Positions 9,154 through 18,267 of a stretch of DNA of 64,000 nt are shown here, piece by piece. The stretch is from JBKHYJ01 sp046565505. Lineage in GTDB: Bacteria; Acidobacteriota; Blastocatellia; UBA7656. Under the pieces are notes generated by a model. The model saw only the letters and a list, made by a program, of their open reading frames with translations, was not told the origin of the DNA and did no database searches. The stretch is from assembly GCA_046565505.1 (NCBI GenBank), contig JBKHYJ010000044.1, positions 1-64,000 of the forward strand, written 5' to 3'. The first letter of the stretch is position 1; each line of letters starts with the position of its first letter. Position numbers and translations under genes: made by a program.

Positions 9154-10083
9154 TCAATGCCCCGGGCCCGCGTACTTCAGCTCCCCCGCCTCGACCGGAA
9201 ACGGCAGGCGATTCTGGCGCGGAGGCAGCGGGCATGTGGCATAGCTCGTAAAGGCGCACGGGGGGTTTTCGGACTTGTTGAAATCAATGATTAATTTCCC
9301 GTCCGCCCCCGGCCCGGACGTGTAAAGGTAGCGCCCCGCCCCGTAGGTCGCTCGGCCATTCGTCTTGTCCGCGAAGATGATGAAAAGCTTATTCGACCCC
9401 TCCTGGATCGCGTCCAGGCGGTAAGGCTTCCCGCCCACTTCAAAAACAACCGCGCCCGTTGACGGCTGGTTCTGCGTCATCCCCAGCACGTTCACGATAG
9501 GAATCTGCTTCGGAGGGTCGTACGCTTCAAAGCGCGCCTCGATTCGCCACTTCGGGTCGAGCGGGTAAGTTTTGATCCCCGGGAAATGGAAGCGCGCGGG
9601 ACTCTGCTTGTCCTTGACCCGCAGGCCCAGCCGCTCGCCCCTCTTGATTACGTAAAAGGTCAACGTCCCGAGGGTCAGTCGGGTCGGCTTGCCCTCGGCG
9701 TCGGATTTAAGCGCGAGCGATGTGACTGCCTCGCCTTCGTTCGTGACGACGACCCCTGGGTTCACTTCCAGCCGCACCTGGCCGCCATCGAGCCAGAGCG
9801 TGCCGGCCTGTGCCGGGGCCTTGTCCTTCGGCAACGCTATCTCGTTTGAAGCGTCGCCGCCGAACCTGTTCTTGCCGGGGCCGAGCCAGTAAAGGCCGAC
9901 GAGGGAGAGCCACCCGTCCTCGCCCGTCAGTTCCTCCACGCGGCCCTTACGCCACTTTTCGATCTCTTCGGCGTACGAGGATTGATCCTTGCCGGCGGGC
10001 TTAATCTCCGCCGGGGCGAACGCCATCACGGAGAGACTGAGAATAAGAATCGCGAATGATCCTTTGCCGCTGCTTCGTCTCAT
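9154..10083 (-). CDS. DUF1684 domain protein with signal peptide
   Basis: 309 residues. Residues about 1-22 form an export signal (FAILILSLSVMAFAPAE). The body has the hallmarks of DUF1684: EEIEKWRKGRVEELTGEDGW followed by LSLVGLYWLG near the N-terminus, a YDPPKQIPIVNVLG strand, VFEVGGKPYRLDAI, and the C-terminal FNKSENPPCAF...CPLPPRQNRL block. The family is secreted or periplasmic with no assigned reaction. A gaggtg ribosome site precedes the start. A perfect 12-base palindrome and a possible promoter lie just upstream. Confidence 0.87.
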   Translation of the reverse strand: MRRSSGKGSFAILILSLSVMAFAPAEIKPAGKDQSSYAEEIEKWRKGRVEELTGEDGWLSLVGLYWLGPGKNRFGGDASNEIALPKDKAPAQAGTLWLDGGQVRLEVNPGVVVTNEGEAVTSLALKSDAEGKPTRLTLGTLTFYVIKRGERLGLRVKDKQSPARFHFPGIKTYPLDPKWRIEARFEAYDPPKQIPIVNVLGMTQNQPSTGAVVFEVGGKPYRLDAIQEGSNKLFIIFADKTNGRATYGAGRYLYTSGPGADGKLIIDFNKSENPPCAFTSYATCPLPPRQNRLPFPVEAGELKYAGPGH

Positions 10084-10102
10084 CTAATCGCACCTCACTT
10101 CC

Positions 10103-10147
10103 CCTGCGCGCAGGCGGAATCGTAAAACGTATACCATATTCTCTCAA
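10103..10147 (-). promoter_or_regulatory. Promoter and palindrome upstream of the DUF1684 gene
   Basis: Reading the minus strand, TTGAGA (10147-10142), 17 bases and TACGAT (10124-10119) resemble a sigma70 promoter. CCTGCGCGCAGG (10103-10114), a perfect palindrome, would cover the predicted transcription start, as an operator or short hairpin might. Confidence 0.35.
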
Positions 10148-10273
10148 GAACGGGCCTATTAGCAGAGCGCCCGGCGCGCTCCTAATTGTGTTAACCGAGA
10201 TGCGCTCTCGTCGCGGGCCCGCATTTTCAGAATGGCGGCGCGCAGTTTGGCGGGCCGCGCGCCCCCGCTCAAG

Positions 10274-11101
10274 CTAGGCGCCGAACCAATCTAAGGCCTC
10301 ACGCGCGACCTCCGGGGGGACCGTGTGCGGCCCGTCGAATTCCCTGTAGCGCACCTCATACCCGGCGCGCTTGAGCCGCGGCACTATCTTCCTGCTGCAC
10401 GAGTCGATCGGGAGCACGCTGTCCCTCACGCCGTGCGAGATGAATATGTGCGGCAGGCCCTTCTGCGCCGCGGGGGCGAGGAACCCCGGCGAGAACGCGA
10501 TTATGTGCGTGAATAGATCGCCGTTGGAAACGCCGAGGGAAAGCGCGTAGGAAGCGCCATCGGAGAAACCCGCGGCGGCCACGCGCGAGGGGTCCACGCT
10601 GTAGCGTTGAAACGTCTGTTCCAGCGCCCGGTCGATGAAGGCAACGTCAGGCCCATACCCGCCGGTTATAACGTCCCAGGTCTCCCGCCGCGACTGCGGC
10701 GCGAGCAGTATGAGACCGGCCTTGTCCGCCGCGCCCGTCAGCGGGGACAGCGAGTGCTTCGCGCTGCCGCCCGCGCCATGCAACACCAATACGAACGGCG
10801 CCGCGCGGCCCGCCCTGTATACGGGAGGCACGTAGAGCAATCCGTCTCGCTTACCGTCGAGCCCCAGCGGCCGCAATCCCGTGGGCGAAGTTTGATCCAC
10901 CTTTTGCGGCCGCGCTAGCAGCCGGGCCTCGCGAGCGGCCTTCCCGGCTTGCGGTTGTTGCGAGTCTCCCGCCATCGATTTCTCTCCTTCGTTATGGTCC
11001 GCGCGGCACGTCGAGGAAAAAGCAGCCGTAAACGCGCCCGCCCCGAGGGCTAATAACTGCCGCCTGGATATAAGTGAACAGATGGCCGTCGTACGCCTCA
11101 T
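10274..11101 (-). CDS. Tat-exported alpha/beta hydrolase (esterase/depolymerase-like)
   Basis: 275 residues from ATG 11101; an in-frame ATG at 11122 adds seven residues. The N-terminus has the twin-arginine signal SRRQLLALGAGAFTAAF, so the folded enzyme is likely exported. Alpha/beta-hydrolase features in order: VLVLHGAGGSAK (oxyanion loop), nucleophile elbow GFSDGAS, acid in HGVRDSVLP, and histidine in FDGPHTVP. The arrangement fits the phospholipase/carboxylesterase and PHB-depolymerase-like groups. Substrate unknown. A promoter with 17-base spacing lies just upstream (11150-11178). Confidence 0.85.
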   Translation of the reverse strand: MRRTTAICSLISRRQLLALGAGAFTAAFSSTCRADHNEGEKSMAGDSQQPQAGKAAREARLLARPQKVDQTSPTGLRPLGLDGKRDGLLYVPPVYRAGRAAPFVLVLHGAGGSAKHSLSPLTGAADKAGLILLAPQSRRETWDVITGGYGPDVAFIDRALEQTFQRYSVDPSRVAAAGFSDGASYALSLGVSNGDLFTHIIAFSPGFLAPAAQKGLPHIFISHGVRDSVLPIDSCSRKIVPRLKRAGYEVRYREFDGPHTVPPEVAREALDWFGA

Positions 11102-11149
11102 GGCGATGTCCCCGGTCGGCATCAGCTTACGAAAGTAACTGCCAATAAT

Positions 11150-11178
11150 TCTATACGCGACCGGGCACTGGAATTCAA
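11150..11178 (-). promoter_or_regulatory. Sigma70-like promoter of the alpha/beta hydrolase gene
   Basis: On the minus strand TTGAAT (11178-11173), exactly 17 bases, then TATAGA (11155-11150). The predicted start of transcription is near 11143, leaving a 5' leader of about 40 bases before ATG 11101. The rest of 11102-11377 holds only overlapping unsupported reading frames. Confidence 0.5.
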
Positions 11179-11377
11179 GAAGGCGTCGCCACGACCTATG
11201 GATTCTATAGCGAATTGTAATTCGGCGCGATCCGGCGCCGGGCTTCGGGCGCGCGGCGGAGAGCGGCAGGAGGTGGTTATAGGTGGGGAGACTTCGAGGC
11301 AGATCGGCCCGCGCGGGAGCGTGGAAGAGCTTGCGGCGCGTGGCCCGGCGCGAATCGCGCGCCCGATCAGATGTCGA

Positions 11378-12934
11378 TCAAACCATGACGGGGCTTCGGT
11401 CTTCGATGACCTCTTTCGAGAAAGCCGGCGATTCAAAAGCCATGCGCCTCACCGCGTCTCCTAAAGCAAGGTGAAACTCCGAGGTGAGCAGGTTGACGTC
11501 GGCAAGCAGCGGCTTGTCGCTGTAGGCGCGGTATAGTGAGAAGTAGCCGCACCCCTCTTTCCCGGACGTGACCAGGTCAAGAGTGATGGTCCAGACGGGG
11601 GCAGACGAGTAGCCGATGTCAAAGCCATTCGCCTTGCGCCAGATGAAACAGTTGCGGTGGCCCTGGTCCAGGCAGCTCCGCCTGGCGTCTATCGACGACT
11701 CCAGCCCGAGGGGGTTGCAGCAGAGCTGGAACCCGTCAAAGTCATTCGTTTCAAAGGCGGACGTGAGCGCCCTGAACACTTGCCTCGGGTCCTGCGCTTT
11801 TGAGAGCGACCGTATCGCCCGCCGGATCGCCAGGTTATTCTTCATTATTTTCTTCTGATCTATCGTCCGCTGGGCCATTCGTTTCAGCTCAAAAAATTCA
11901 TGATACCCGAGGTGCTGCACGCCCATCCAAACGCCCGCCCCGACGACGAATAACACGGTCCCCACGGTAGGCCCCGACGGGTATAAGAGGAACAGGCTGA
12001 GCAACCCGCACAGCGCCGACACGCCGTACAGGATTATGACGACCTGCTTTTGGGAAAGCCCCCTGTCCAGTAGCTTGTGGTGGATGTGCTCGCGGTCGGC
12101 GCCGAATATCGGCCGGCCGCTTATGTACCGGCGAATGACGGATATGACCGTTTCAAGGACCGGCAGCCCGAAAGACACGATCGGTATCGCCACGGCCACA
12201 ATCGTGGGCGTCTTCTGCGCGCCGGCCAGCGAGAGCGCGCTCAGCATATAGCCTATGAACAGGCTCCCGCAGTCGCCCAGGAAGATCGTCGCCGGGTTGA
12301 AGTTGAACCTCAAAAAACCGAGGATCGACCCGGCGAGCACGATGGTGAGCAGCGAGACCAGGCGGTCCGCGCTGACTAAAGAGACGACGAACACCACGAC
12401 CGTCGAAAACAGGGCCGACCCCGCCGCCAGCCCGTCCACCCCATCAATCAGGTTGAAGGCGTTCGTAATCCAAAGCACCCAGACTATGGTTAAGGGCAAG
12501 GCGAGCCAGCCGAACCTGTGCTCGCCGAATAAGAGCGGGAGTTGAAATATTTGGAACCCCCCGAAGAAAAGCATCGCCCCGGCCAGGGCCTGCGCGGCGA
12601 ATTTCAGGCTGGGCCTCAGGGGGTTGAAGTCGTCGTAAAGCCCTACGAGGAAGACGAGCGTGCCGGGGACGAGGATGTACAGGACGGTATTGGGCGACAC
12701 GTTGACCGGGGCCTGAAACAGGATCAGCGCCCCGAGCAATATCCCTAGCACCGTTATGAAGGATAGAAATATCGCGACGCCCCCCAGCCTCGGGATGGAT
12801 GAGCGATGAATGTGTCGGTCCGAAGACGGGGCGAAGGCCCACCCCTGCGCCACGGCTATTCTTCGCACGGAGCGCGTCAGGAGAAAGGAGAAGAGGATTG
12901 AAAGAACGAATACGACCGGGTATATGGTCATCAT
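11378..12934 (-). CDS. WecA/TagO/MraY-family sugar-1-phosphate transferase with C-terminal extension
   Basis: 518 residues. Integral membrane enzyme that would start repeat-unit synthesis by moving a HexNAc-1-phosphate to undecaprenyl phosphate. About ten hydrophobic helices fill residues 1-345. Family motifs are NAFNLIDGVDGLAAG, the aspartate-rich loop IFLGDCGSLFIGY and the REHIHHKLLDRG cytoplasmic loop. Residues about 355-518 form a soluble extension (RRAIRSLSKAQDPRQVFRAL onward) not present in WecA or TagO, which end near 350. Several cysteines lie in it (QLCCNPLG, DQGHRNCF). It is the last gene of the polysaccharide cluster and has its own 188-base upstream gap, so it may have a separate promoter. 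Confidence 0.9.
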   Translation of the reverse strand: MMTIYPVVFVLSILFSFLLTRSVRRIAVAQGWAFAPSSDRHIHRSSIPRLGGVAIFLSFITVLGILLGALILFQAPVNVSPNTVLYILVPGTLVFLVGLYDDFNPLRPSLKFAAQALAGAMLFFGGFQIFQLPLLFGEHRFGWLALPLTIVWVLWITNAFNLIDGVDGLAAGSALFSTVVVFVVSLVSADRLVSLLTIVLAGSILGFLRFNFNPATIFLGDCGSLFIGYMLSALSLAGAQKTPTIVAVAIPIVSFGLPVLETVISVIRRYISGRPIFGADREHIHHKLLDRGLSQKQVVIILYGVSALCGLLSLFLLYPSGPTVGTVLFVVGAGVWMGVQHLGYHEFFELKRMAQRTIDQKKIMKNNLAIRRAIRSLSKAQDPRQVFRALTSAFETNDFDGFQLCCNPLGLESSIDARRSCLDQGHRNCFIWRKANGFDIGYSSAPVWTITLDLVTSGKEGCGYFSLYRAYSDKPLLADVNLLTSEFHLALGDAVRRMAFESPAFSKEVIEDRSPVMV

Positions 12935-13122
12935 ATAAAGCCACCCACCTGAAGAAGCAAGAGTGTATTACAAAGCAGTGTTTTTTCTGATCGGGGCGCG
13001 ATGGCGGGGGCTAGCCTTTACCGCGGCTGCCTTGTTTAAACTGAAATGCCTGCTTTGATGAAGGGGGGCCTTATTCCCGGTGACGCCGGGCAGTATTGTC
13101 GCTCGACCAAAATCAACGCGCG

Positions 13123-14376
13123 TCATGACGCGAAGTCTGAAGCGGGAGACTCACATGGCCGCTCGGCCTTATGAGCCGTTTCGAGCACGTCAACCATCCG
13201 GGGGAGCAGTACGCGCATAGAGTAACACCTGGCGAGCCCCGATGTAAGAGTATCTTTGCGATCAACGTTACGCCGGGCCGCGTCGCGTATATGGCCGACC
13301 ACCGCCGCCACGTCGCCGTGCAGGGCCGCCCGCGCGTCCTTCTTATTTTCGAGTCGCGAGGCGATGTCCGAGATGTGGCTTTCGCGCGGCCCCACGTACA
13401 GGAAGGGCTTGCCCACGGCGAGGATGTTGTAAATCTTGCAAGGGTGGACGAGCCCCGCGAAGGCGTCGCCCATCGCGACAACGTGTAAATCGGCCGCCGA
13501 CAGCGAAGCCGATAATTTCTCCAAAGGCTGGTAGGGGAGGCACACGATATTGCTTAACCCGTTCGCGCGGGCGAAGGCACCGGCCTTGTTAAACTCGCTC
13601 CCCCCGCCTACGAAACAGAACACCACGTCCTCGCGCGCGCGGAGTTCCCTGGCCGCCGACAGCACTGTGTCGAGCGGGTGGCAGGGGCTGTGGTTGCCCG
13701 AATACATCACGACGAACTTTCCCGCCAGCCCGTGGTCTGCGCGGAACGAGAGCCCCGCTTCGCGGTCGTGGCGGACGGCCGGGTCATGCGACCAGGGCGG
13801 TATCACGACGAGCTTCCGCTCGGGGACGCCTTTGCCTATGACGCGGTCTTTCATGAACCTGTCGAGCACGAAGATTTTCTCGGACACGTTTAGACTGTAG
13901 ACCAGCAGGCGGGAAAGCGCCCTCGCGGCGAGCGAGTCTTTGCGCAGCCACCCGGCGGCTATCGCCTCATCCGGGTTCAGGTCCATCACCCAGAAAAAGA
14001 ACTGCCCGCCTTTCAGCCTCGCGAAGAGCGCCGCCAGCACGGAGATCATGGGGGGCGAGGTAAGCCCCAGCACCGCGTCGAACCCGGGCATGAAGATCAG
14101 CCGGGAAATACACGCCAGCATGAAGCTCCCGAAGTTTAAGGCCCGCCTCCACCGGCTGGCCTTCCCTAGCCCGAGCGAGCCGACGCGGATTACCTGTACG
14201 CCCTTCCAGTTCTCGCTCGCGGGGAATCGCAGGCGCGTGTCGTCGTAGCCGCGGCTGCTGGCGATGACCGTCACCTCATGGCCCCGCTCGACCAGGCCCA
14301 GGGCGAGGTCCGCGAGGTGCTGCGCAGTGGAAACAACGTCGGGGTGGAAGCATTGATTAATCAGTAGTATTCGCAT
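13123..14376 (-). CDS. Glycosyltransferase family 4 (WbuB/WcaI-like)
   Basis: 417 residues, GT-B fold. The start MRILLINQCFHPDVVSTAQH and the FWVMDLNPDEAIAAGWL segment are typical of the WbuB/WcaI group, which adds a sugar early in O-antigen or colanic-acid units. In place of a full E-x7-E motif it has HPCKIYNILAVGKPFLYVG, the normal variant in that group. Probably cytoplasmic face of the inner membrane. Sugar and acceptor cannot be assigned. It sits between the dehydratase gene and the initiating transferase gene. Confidence 0.88.
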   Translation of the reverse strand: MRILLINQCFHPDVVSTAQHLADLALGLVERGHEVTVIASSRGYDDTRLRFPASENWKGVQVIRVGSLGLGKASRWRRALNFGSFMLACISRLIFMPGFDAVLGLTSPPMISVLAALFARLKGGQFFFWVMDLNPDEAIAAGWLRKDSLAARALSRLLVYSLNVSEKIFVLDRFMKDRVIGKGVPERKLVVIPPWSHDPAVRHDREAGLSFRADHGLAGKFVVMYSGNHSPCHPLDTVLSAARELRAREDVVFCFVGGGSEFNKAGAFARANGLSNIVCLPYQPLEKLSASLSAADLHVVAMGDAFAGLVHPCKIYNILAVGKPFLYVGPRESHISDIASRLENKKDARAALHGDVAAVVGHIRDAARRNVDRKDTLTSGLARCYSMRVLLPRMVDVLETAHKAERPCESPASDFAS

Positions 14377-14412
14377 CCGGCGAGGCCCCCTCTGTTATTT
14401 CGGGCGGGGCGC

Positions 14413-15405
14413 TCAGTGCGCACCCAGCCGGAGCTGAGACGCGCCCCTCAAGTCCTCGCGCACCATCTCTGTCACCAATTCCTGGAAGCTATACTTCGGC
14501 TGCCAGCCCAGTATTTTCCTGGCCCTCGTCGAGTCGCCGATCAGCAAGTCCACCTCGGCGGGCCTGTAGTACCTCTCGTCCGTCCTGACGTATTCTTTAT
14601 AATTCAAGCCCGCCTCCCTGAAGGCCAGCTCGCAGAATTCCTCAACGGAGTGAGTCTCGCCCGTCGCTATCACGTAATCGTCCGGCTCCGGCTGCTGAAG
14701 CATTAAATGCATCGCGCGGACGTAATCGGCAGCATGCCCCCAGTCGCGGCGGGCTTCGAGGTTGCCCAGCCGCAGCTCAGACGCGCGGCCCAGCTTGATC
14801 TGCGCGACGGTGCTTGTGATCTTGCGCGTGACGAACTCAAAGCCGCGGCGCGGGCTTTCGTGATTGAACAGAATCCCGCCGACGCAGTACATCCCATACG
14901 CTTCCCTGTAATTCCTGGTCAAATCGAACCCGGCCACCTTGCTGATCCCGTAAGGGCTGCGCGGGTGGAATGGCGTGTTCTCACGCTGCGGCGTCTCGCG
15001 GACCTTGCCGAACATCTCGCTCGACCCGGCGAAGTAGAAGCGGCACCTGGGCCGCAGCTCGCGCAAGGCGGCGAGCATGTAGTGCGTCCCGTTGATGTTC
15101 GTGTTCATCGTCGAGAAGCCGTCCGTAAAACTCTCGGCCACGAAGCTCTGTGCCGCGAGGTGATAGCACTCGTCGAAATCATACTGGCTGATTACATGGA
15201 AGATGCTCGGGTAGCTCTCAAGGCTGGCCGGGTGTAAGGTGACTTTATTCAGTAACTCTGCAATCCGCCCGACCCTGCGCCCCGGGTCTTCCAGGGCCAC
15301 GCGGCGGACTATCCCGTGAACTTCATACCCGAGACCAATAAGGTACTCGGCCAGGTAACTGCCGTCCTGGCCGGTGATGCCTGTGATTAGCGCTTTCTTG
15401 CTCAC
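14413..15405 (-). CDS. gmd: GDP-mannose 4,6-dehydratase
   Basis: 330 residues. Converts GDP-D-mannose to GDP-4-keto-6-deoxy-D-mannose, precursor of GDP-fucose, GDP-rhamnose or GDP-perosamine. Short-chain dehydrogenase features: ITGITGQDGSYLAEYLIG at the N-terminus (GxxGxxG), FAGSSEMFGKV with the catalytic serine/glutamate region, YGISK with the catalytic tyrosine and lysine, and ESPRRGFEFVTRKIT. GTG 15405 is nine bases from AGGAGG; a TTG at 15411 is only three bases away and less likely. No reductase that finishes the pathway (Fcl, Rmd) or aminotransferase is in the window, so the final sugar depends on genes elsewhere. Confidence 0.95.
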   Translation of the reverse strand: MSKKALITGITGQDGSYLAEYLIGLGYEVHGIVRRVALEDPGRRVGRIAELLNKVTLHPASLESYPSIFHVISQYDFDECYHLAAQSFVAESFTDGFSTMNTNINGTHYMLAALRELRPRCRFYFAGSSEMFGKVRETPQRENTPFHPRSPYGISKVAGFDLTRNYREAYGMYCVGGILFNHESPRRGFEFVTRKITSTVAQIKLGRASELRLGNLEARRDWGHAADYVRAMHLMLQQPEPDDYVIATGETHSVEEFCELAFREAGLNYKEYVRTDERYYRPAEVDLLIGDSTRARKILGWQPKYSFQELVTEMVREDLRGASQLRLGAH

Positions 15406-15475
15406 TGTCAATTTCCTCCTGGGGCGAATGAGAATGGGTGTGAGGGACTTGAAAATCGGGGTGATTCCGCGTGTG

Positions 15476-16369
15476 TCACGACTCGGACCGCTTCGGCCGG
15501 GCCGACACGACGGGCGAGTCCTTCTCGACCCTCTGAAGCTCTTGCAAGCGTATGTCCCATACGAGCCGGAACCAGAAGGCTTGCAAGAAGTGAAAGACCC
15601 CGCCCTGCTTCCCGTCGAGGATGCCTAGAAGAAAAATGTATCGGTAGAAAAAGTATATGAAGGGCCGCACGTAAAGCGGCAGCCCGAAGTATACGGACTT
15701 GAGCCACAGTATGCGCTGGTCAGGGGTCCCGAACAGCTTCGGCTCCTGCTTCCAGTTGAACCCCTCGCGGCGGCGCTGCAACTCTTCGCGGGCGAAAACG
15801 TCCGCGTAGCGCAGGTGCTTCTGCAAGTAAAACAGTATGTCGTCTTCCTTCCGGTTCTCTTCGACTATCGGGGATTTGAGGGTGCCGACCTTGCCTTTGA
15901 CGTAGACACGCGTGTCCGTCTCGTCCGGGTCCAGCTCGCCGGCCGCCCTGCGGAACAGCTTGAGCATGTATTTGGAGCCGTAGCCTCCGAAACGCAGCGG
16001 CTTGCCCCGAAATACCTGCCTGCGCCGGACGTAGAACCCGCTCTCCGATATCCCCGGCTTAGAAAAGAGCGCGGCCAGCTCACGCTTCAGCTCGGGCGTG
16101 AGCTCCTGGTCCGCCTCCAGGATCATCACCCAGTCGTTGCGGATCGGCAAATTATCCAGCCCCCACTGGTATATCCACGGGATGATCTTGCTGTGGTCGT
16201 AGGCGAGGTTTACGACCTCGGCGTAGCGGCGCGAGATGTCCGCCGTCCGGTCGTCGCTGTCAGAGTCTATGACGAATATCTGGTCGATGAAACCATGCGC
16301 GCTTCGCAGGCACTTTTCGACGTTGGACTCTTCGTTGCGCGTAGTGACGATGAGCGTTACAGGTATCAA
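15476..16369 (-). CDS. Glycosyltransferase family 2 (WaaE-like)
   Basis: 297 residues, GT-A fold. VTLIVTTRNEESNVEKCLRS opens the nucleotide-binding domain, FVIDSDSDDRT follows, and ILEADQE is the metal-binding DxD-like motif. The C-terminal part (PFIYFFYRYIFLLGILDGKQ) is membrane-associated, as in WaaE/KdtX-type transferases. The start is TTG with a ggggagagaga ribosome site; it overlaps the carbamoyltransferase stop as TTGA, so translation is probably coupled. It is the only GT2 enzyme in the cluster. Confidence 0.9.
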   Translation of the reverse strand: MIPVTLIVTTRNEESNVEKCLRSAHGFIDQIFVIDSDSDDRTADISRRYAEVVNLAYDHSKIIPWIYQWGLDNLPIRNDWVMILEADQELTPELKRELAALFSKPGISESGFYVRRRQVFRGKPLRFGGYGSKYMLKLFRRAAGELDPDETDTRVYVKGKVGTLKSPIVEENRKEDDILFYLQKHLRYADVFAREELQRRREGFNWKQEPKLFGTPDQRILWLKSVYFGLPLYVRPFIYFFYRYIFLLGILDGKQGGVFHFLQAFWFRLVWDIRLQELQRVEKDSPVVSARPKRSES

Positions 16370-18192
16370 TCTCTCTCCCCCATTATTTTAGAATCGCTTT
16401 GCCGGCCGGGCCGCCTGACGGCGTAGCCGTTCATGTATAGAACGTCCATGCGTGTCTTCAGGAAGCAGTCGATGGCCTGACGCGGGGTGCACACTATCGG
16501 CTCGTTCTCGTTGAAAGACGTGTTGAGCACGACCGGCACGCCCGTAACCTCGTCGAAGTCCGAGATGAGCTGGTAATAGCGGCTGTTCGTCTCGCGCGAG
16601 ACCGTCTGCAAACGGCCGGACCCGTCCACGTGCGTGACCGCCGGGACCTCCGCGCGCCGCTCAGGCTTGACCTGGTAGACCATCAGCATGGTCGGGGCGG
16701 GGTGCGTCTGCTCGAAGTAATCGCCTACGCGCTCTTCGAGAATCGAGGGGGCGAATGGGCGGAACGGCTCACGCTTCTTGATGCGATTATTTAGGACCTC
16801 TTTCATGTCGGCGCGGCGCGGGTCGGCGACTATCGAGCGGTTGCCCAGCGCGCGCGGGCCGAACTCCATCCGCCCCTGGAACCACCCGACGACCGCGCCG
16901 TCGGCGATGTCTCGGGCCGCGCGCCTCGTCACTTCGCGGTCGCCGTAACTTTCGTAGGGCAGCTTGCTCAGCTCCAGCTCGGCGCGTATCTCCGCGTCAG
17001 AATACTCCGGCCCCGTGTAAGCGCCTTCCATCACGAACCCGCGCGGCCCGCGGAGGATGCTGTTGTGTATCTGGTAACAGACGCCTATGGCGGTCCCGCT
17101 GTCGCCCGCCGCCGGCTGCGCGAAGACGCGGCGGAACGGCGTGTTCGACAGGATCTTTCCGTTCATCACAGAGTTGTAGGCGACGCCGCCCGACAGGCCC
17201 AGGTCTGTCGCGCCCGTCATCTCAAAAAGATTATTCAGTATGTGGAAGCCGACCTCTTCAAGCCGGGCCTGGAGGCTGGCGGCGATGTCGCACTCTCGTT
17301 CTGTGAGCGGGGCCCCCTGCCCCCGGGGCTGCCCGAACAGGTCCGCGTACCTGTCCGAATAGATCCGGCCGATGGAGGGCGAGCCTTCGTTCCAGCTCAT
17401 CTCCACGCCTTCCGCATGGTGGCGGAAGTAATCCAGGTTCAGGCGAAAGCGGCCGCCCTCGTCCGTCCGTATAAGGTCGCGAAATTCCTCCATGAAGCGG
17501 GGCCTGCCATACGGGGCCAGCCCCATCACCTTGCCCTCGTCGCCGTAGTAAGGGAAGCCCAAAAACTGCGTCGTCGCCGTGTAAAGTATCCCCGTCGAGT
17601 GCGGGTATTCGACATGGCCCAGCGCTTCAATAGAGTTGCCCTCGCCCAGCCCCCACATCGTGGAGGTAAAATCGCCGAAGCCGTCAATGGAGAGCAGCGC
17701 CGCGCGCTCGAAGGGCGAAACAAAGAAGCAGCTAGCCAGGTGCGCCCTGTGGTGCTCGACGTTATGGAACCGCGCGCGGAGCGCATGCTTCGGGACGTTC
17801 AGGGCCTTCGCCAGGTCGTCCTTCAGGTCGCGCACTCTGGCGGCATTAGCCAACCGGTTCGCCACAACCTTGAGCATCCCCGGCCCGCCGCCCTCGGGCG
17901 ATTGTTTCTGAGCGCGGTCGAGCCCGCCCATACTCTTCGCGGCCCTGGTCGCCGCGAATAGAATCTTCTTATGGAGGTGGGCCGATGGGTCTCTCGATAT
18001 GCCTATGTGCTCCACTTCCTGCACGGAGACGCCCGCCGCCTCCAGGCAATAGCGCACAGACTCCGTGGGGAAGCCTGCGCAGTGTTTGACGCGGTTAAAG
18101 CGCTCCTCCTCCGCGGCGGCGACCAGCCGGCCGTCGCGGACCAGGGCGGCCGAAGCATCGCCGTGATAGGCGTTGATGCCAAGAATGTACAT
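16366..18192 (-). CDS. Carbamoyltransferase, NodU/CmcH family
   Basis: 608 residues. Transfers a carbamoyl group from carbamoyl phosphate, through a carbamoyl-adenylate, to a hydroxyl; here presumably on a sugar of the surface polysaccharide. The N-terminal half is a Kae1/TsaD-like ATPase fold (MYILGINAYHGDASAALV; VEHHRAHLASCFF with metal-binding histidines). The C-terminal domain has FQGRMEFGPRALGNRSIVAD and FRPFAPSIL, both diagnostic. A gaggag ribosome site precedes the ATG. The target within the glycan is an inference from context. Confidence 0.93.
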   Translation of the reverse strand: MYILGINAYHGDASAALVRDGRLVAAAEEERFNRVKHCAGFPTESVRYCLEAAGVSVQEVEHIGISRDPSAHLHKKILFAATRAAKSMGGLDRAQKQSPEGGGPGMLKVVANRLANAARVRDLKDDLAKALNVPKHALRARFHNVEHHRAHLASCFFVSPFERAALLSIDGFGDFTSTMWGLGEGNSIEALGHVEYPHSTGILYTATTQFLGFPYYGDEGKVMGLAPYGRPRFMEEFRDLIRTDEGGRFRLNLDYFRHHAEGVEMSWNEGSPSIGRIYSDRYADLFGQPRGQGAPLTERECDIAASLQARLEEVGFHILNNLFEMTGATDLGLSGGVAYNSVMNGKILSNTPFRRVFAQPAAGDSGTAIGVCYQIHNSILRGPRGFVMEGAYTGPEYSDAEIRAELELSKLPYESYGDREVTRRAARDIADGAVVGWFQGRMEFGPRALGNRSIVADPRRADMKEVLNNRIKKREPFRPFAPSILEERVGDYFEQTHPAPTMLMVYQVKPERRAEVPAVTHVDGSGRLQTVSRETNSRYYQLISDFDEVTGVPVVLNTSFNENEPIVCTPRQAIDCFLKTRMDVLYMNGYAVRRPGRQSDSKIMGERD

Positions 18193-18267
18193 GTACGGCT
18201 CCTCTCAAGAATCTATCGAAAACAACTCTCTTCCCTGTATGAATCACGAGGGCCGGCCGCCAGGTCG

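Noticed and set aside
11122..11464. Overlapping frames on both strands (104 and 88 residues)
   Set aside because: They overlap each other and the transferase gene; composition is that of chance frames, and a promoter for the hydrolase gene lies here.
13076..13090. CCCGG-tgacg-CCGGG as terminator after the glycosyltransferase at 13123
   Set aside because: Only a 5-bp stem and no T-tract; too common by chance in this GC content.
17065..17961. 298-residue plus-strand frame
   Set aside because: Fully antisense to the carbamoyltransferase; a by-product of GC-rich codon use.
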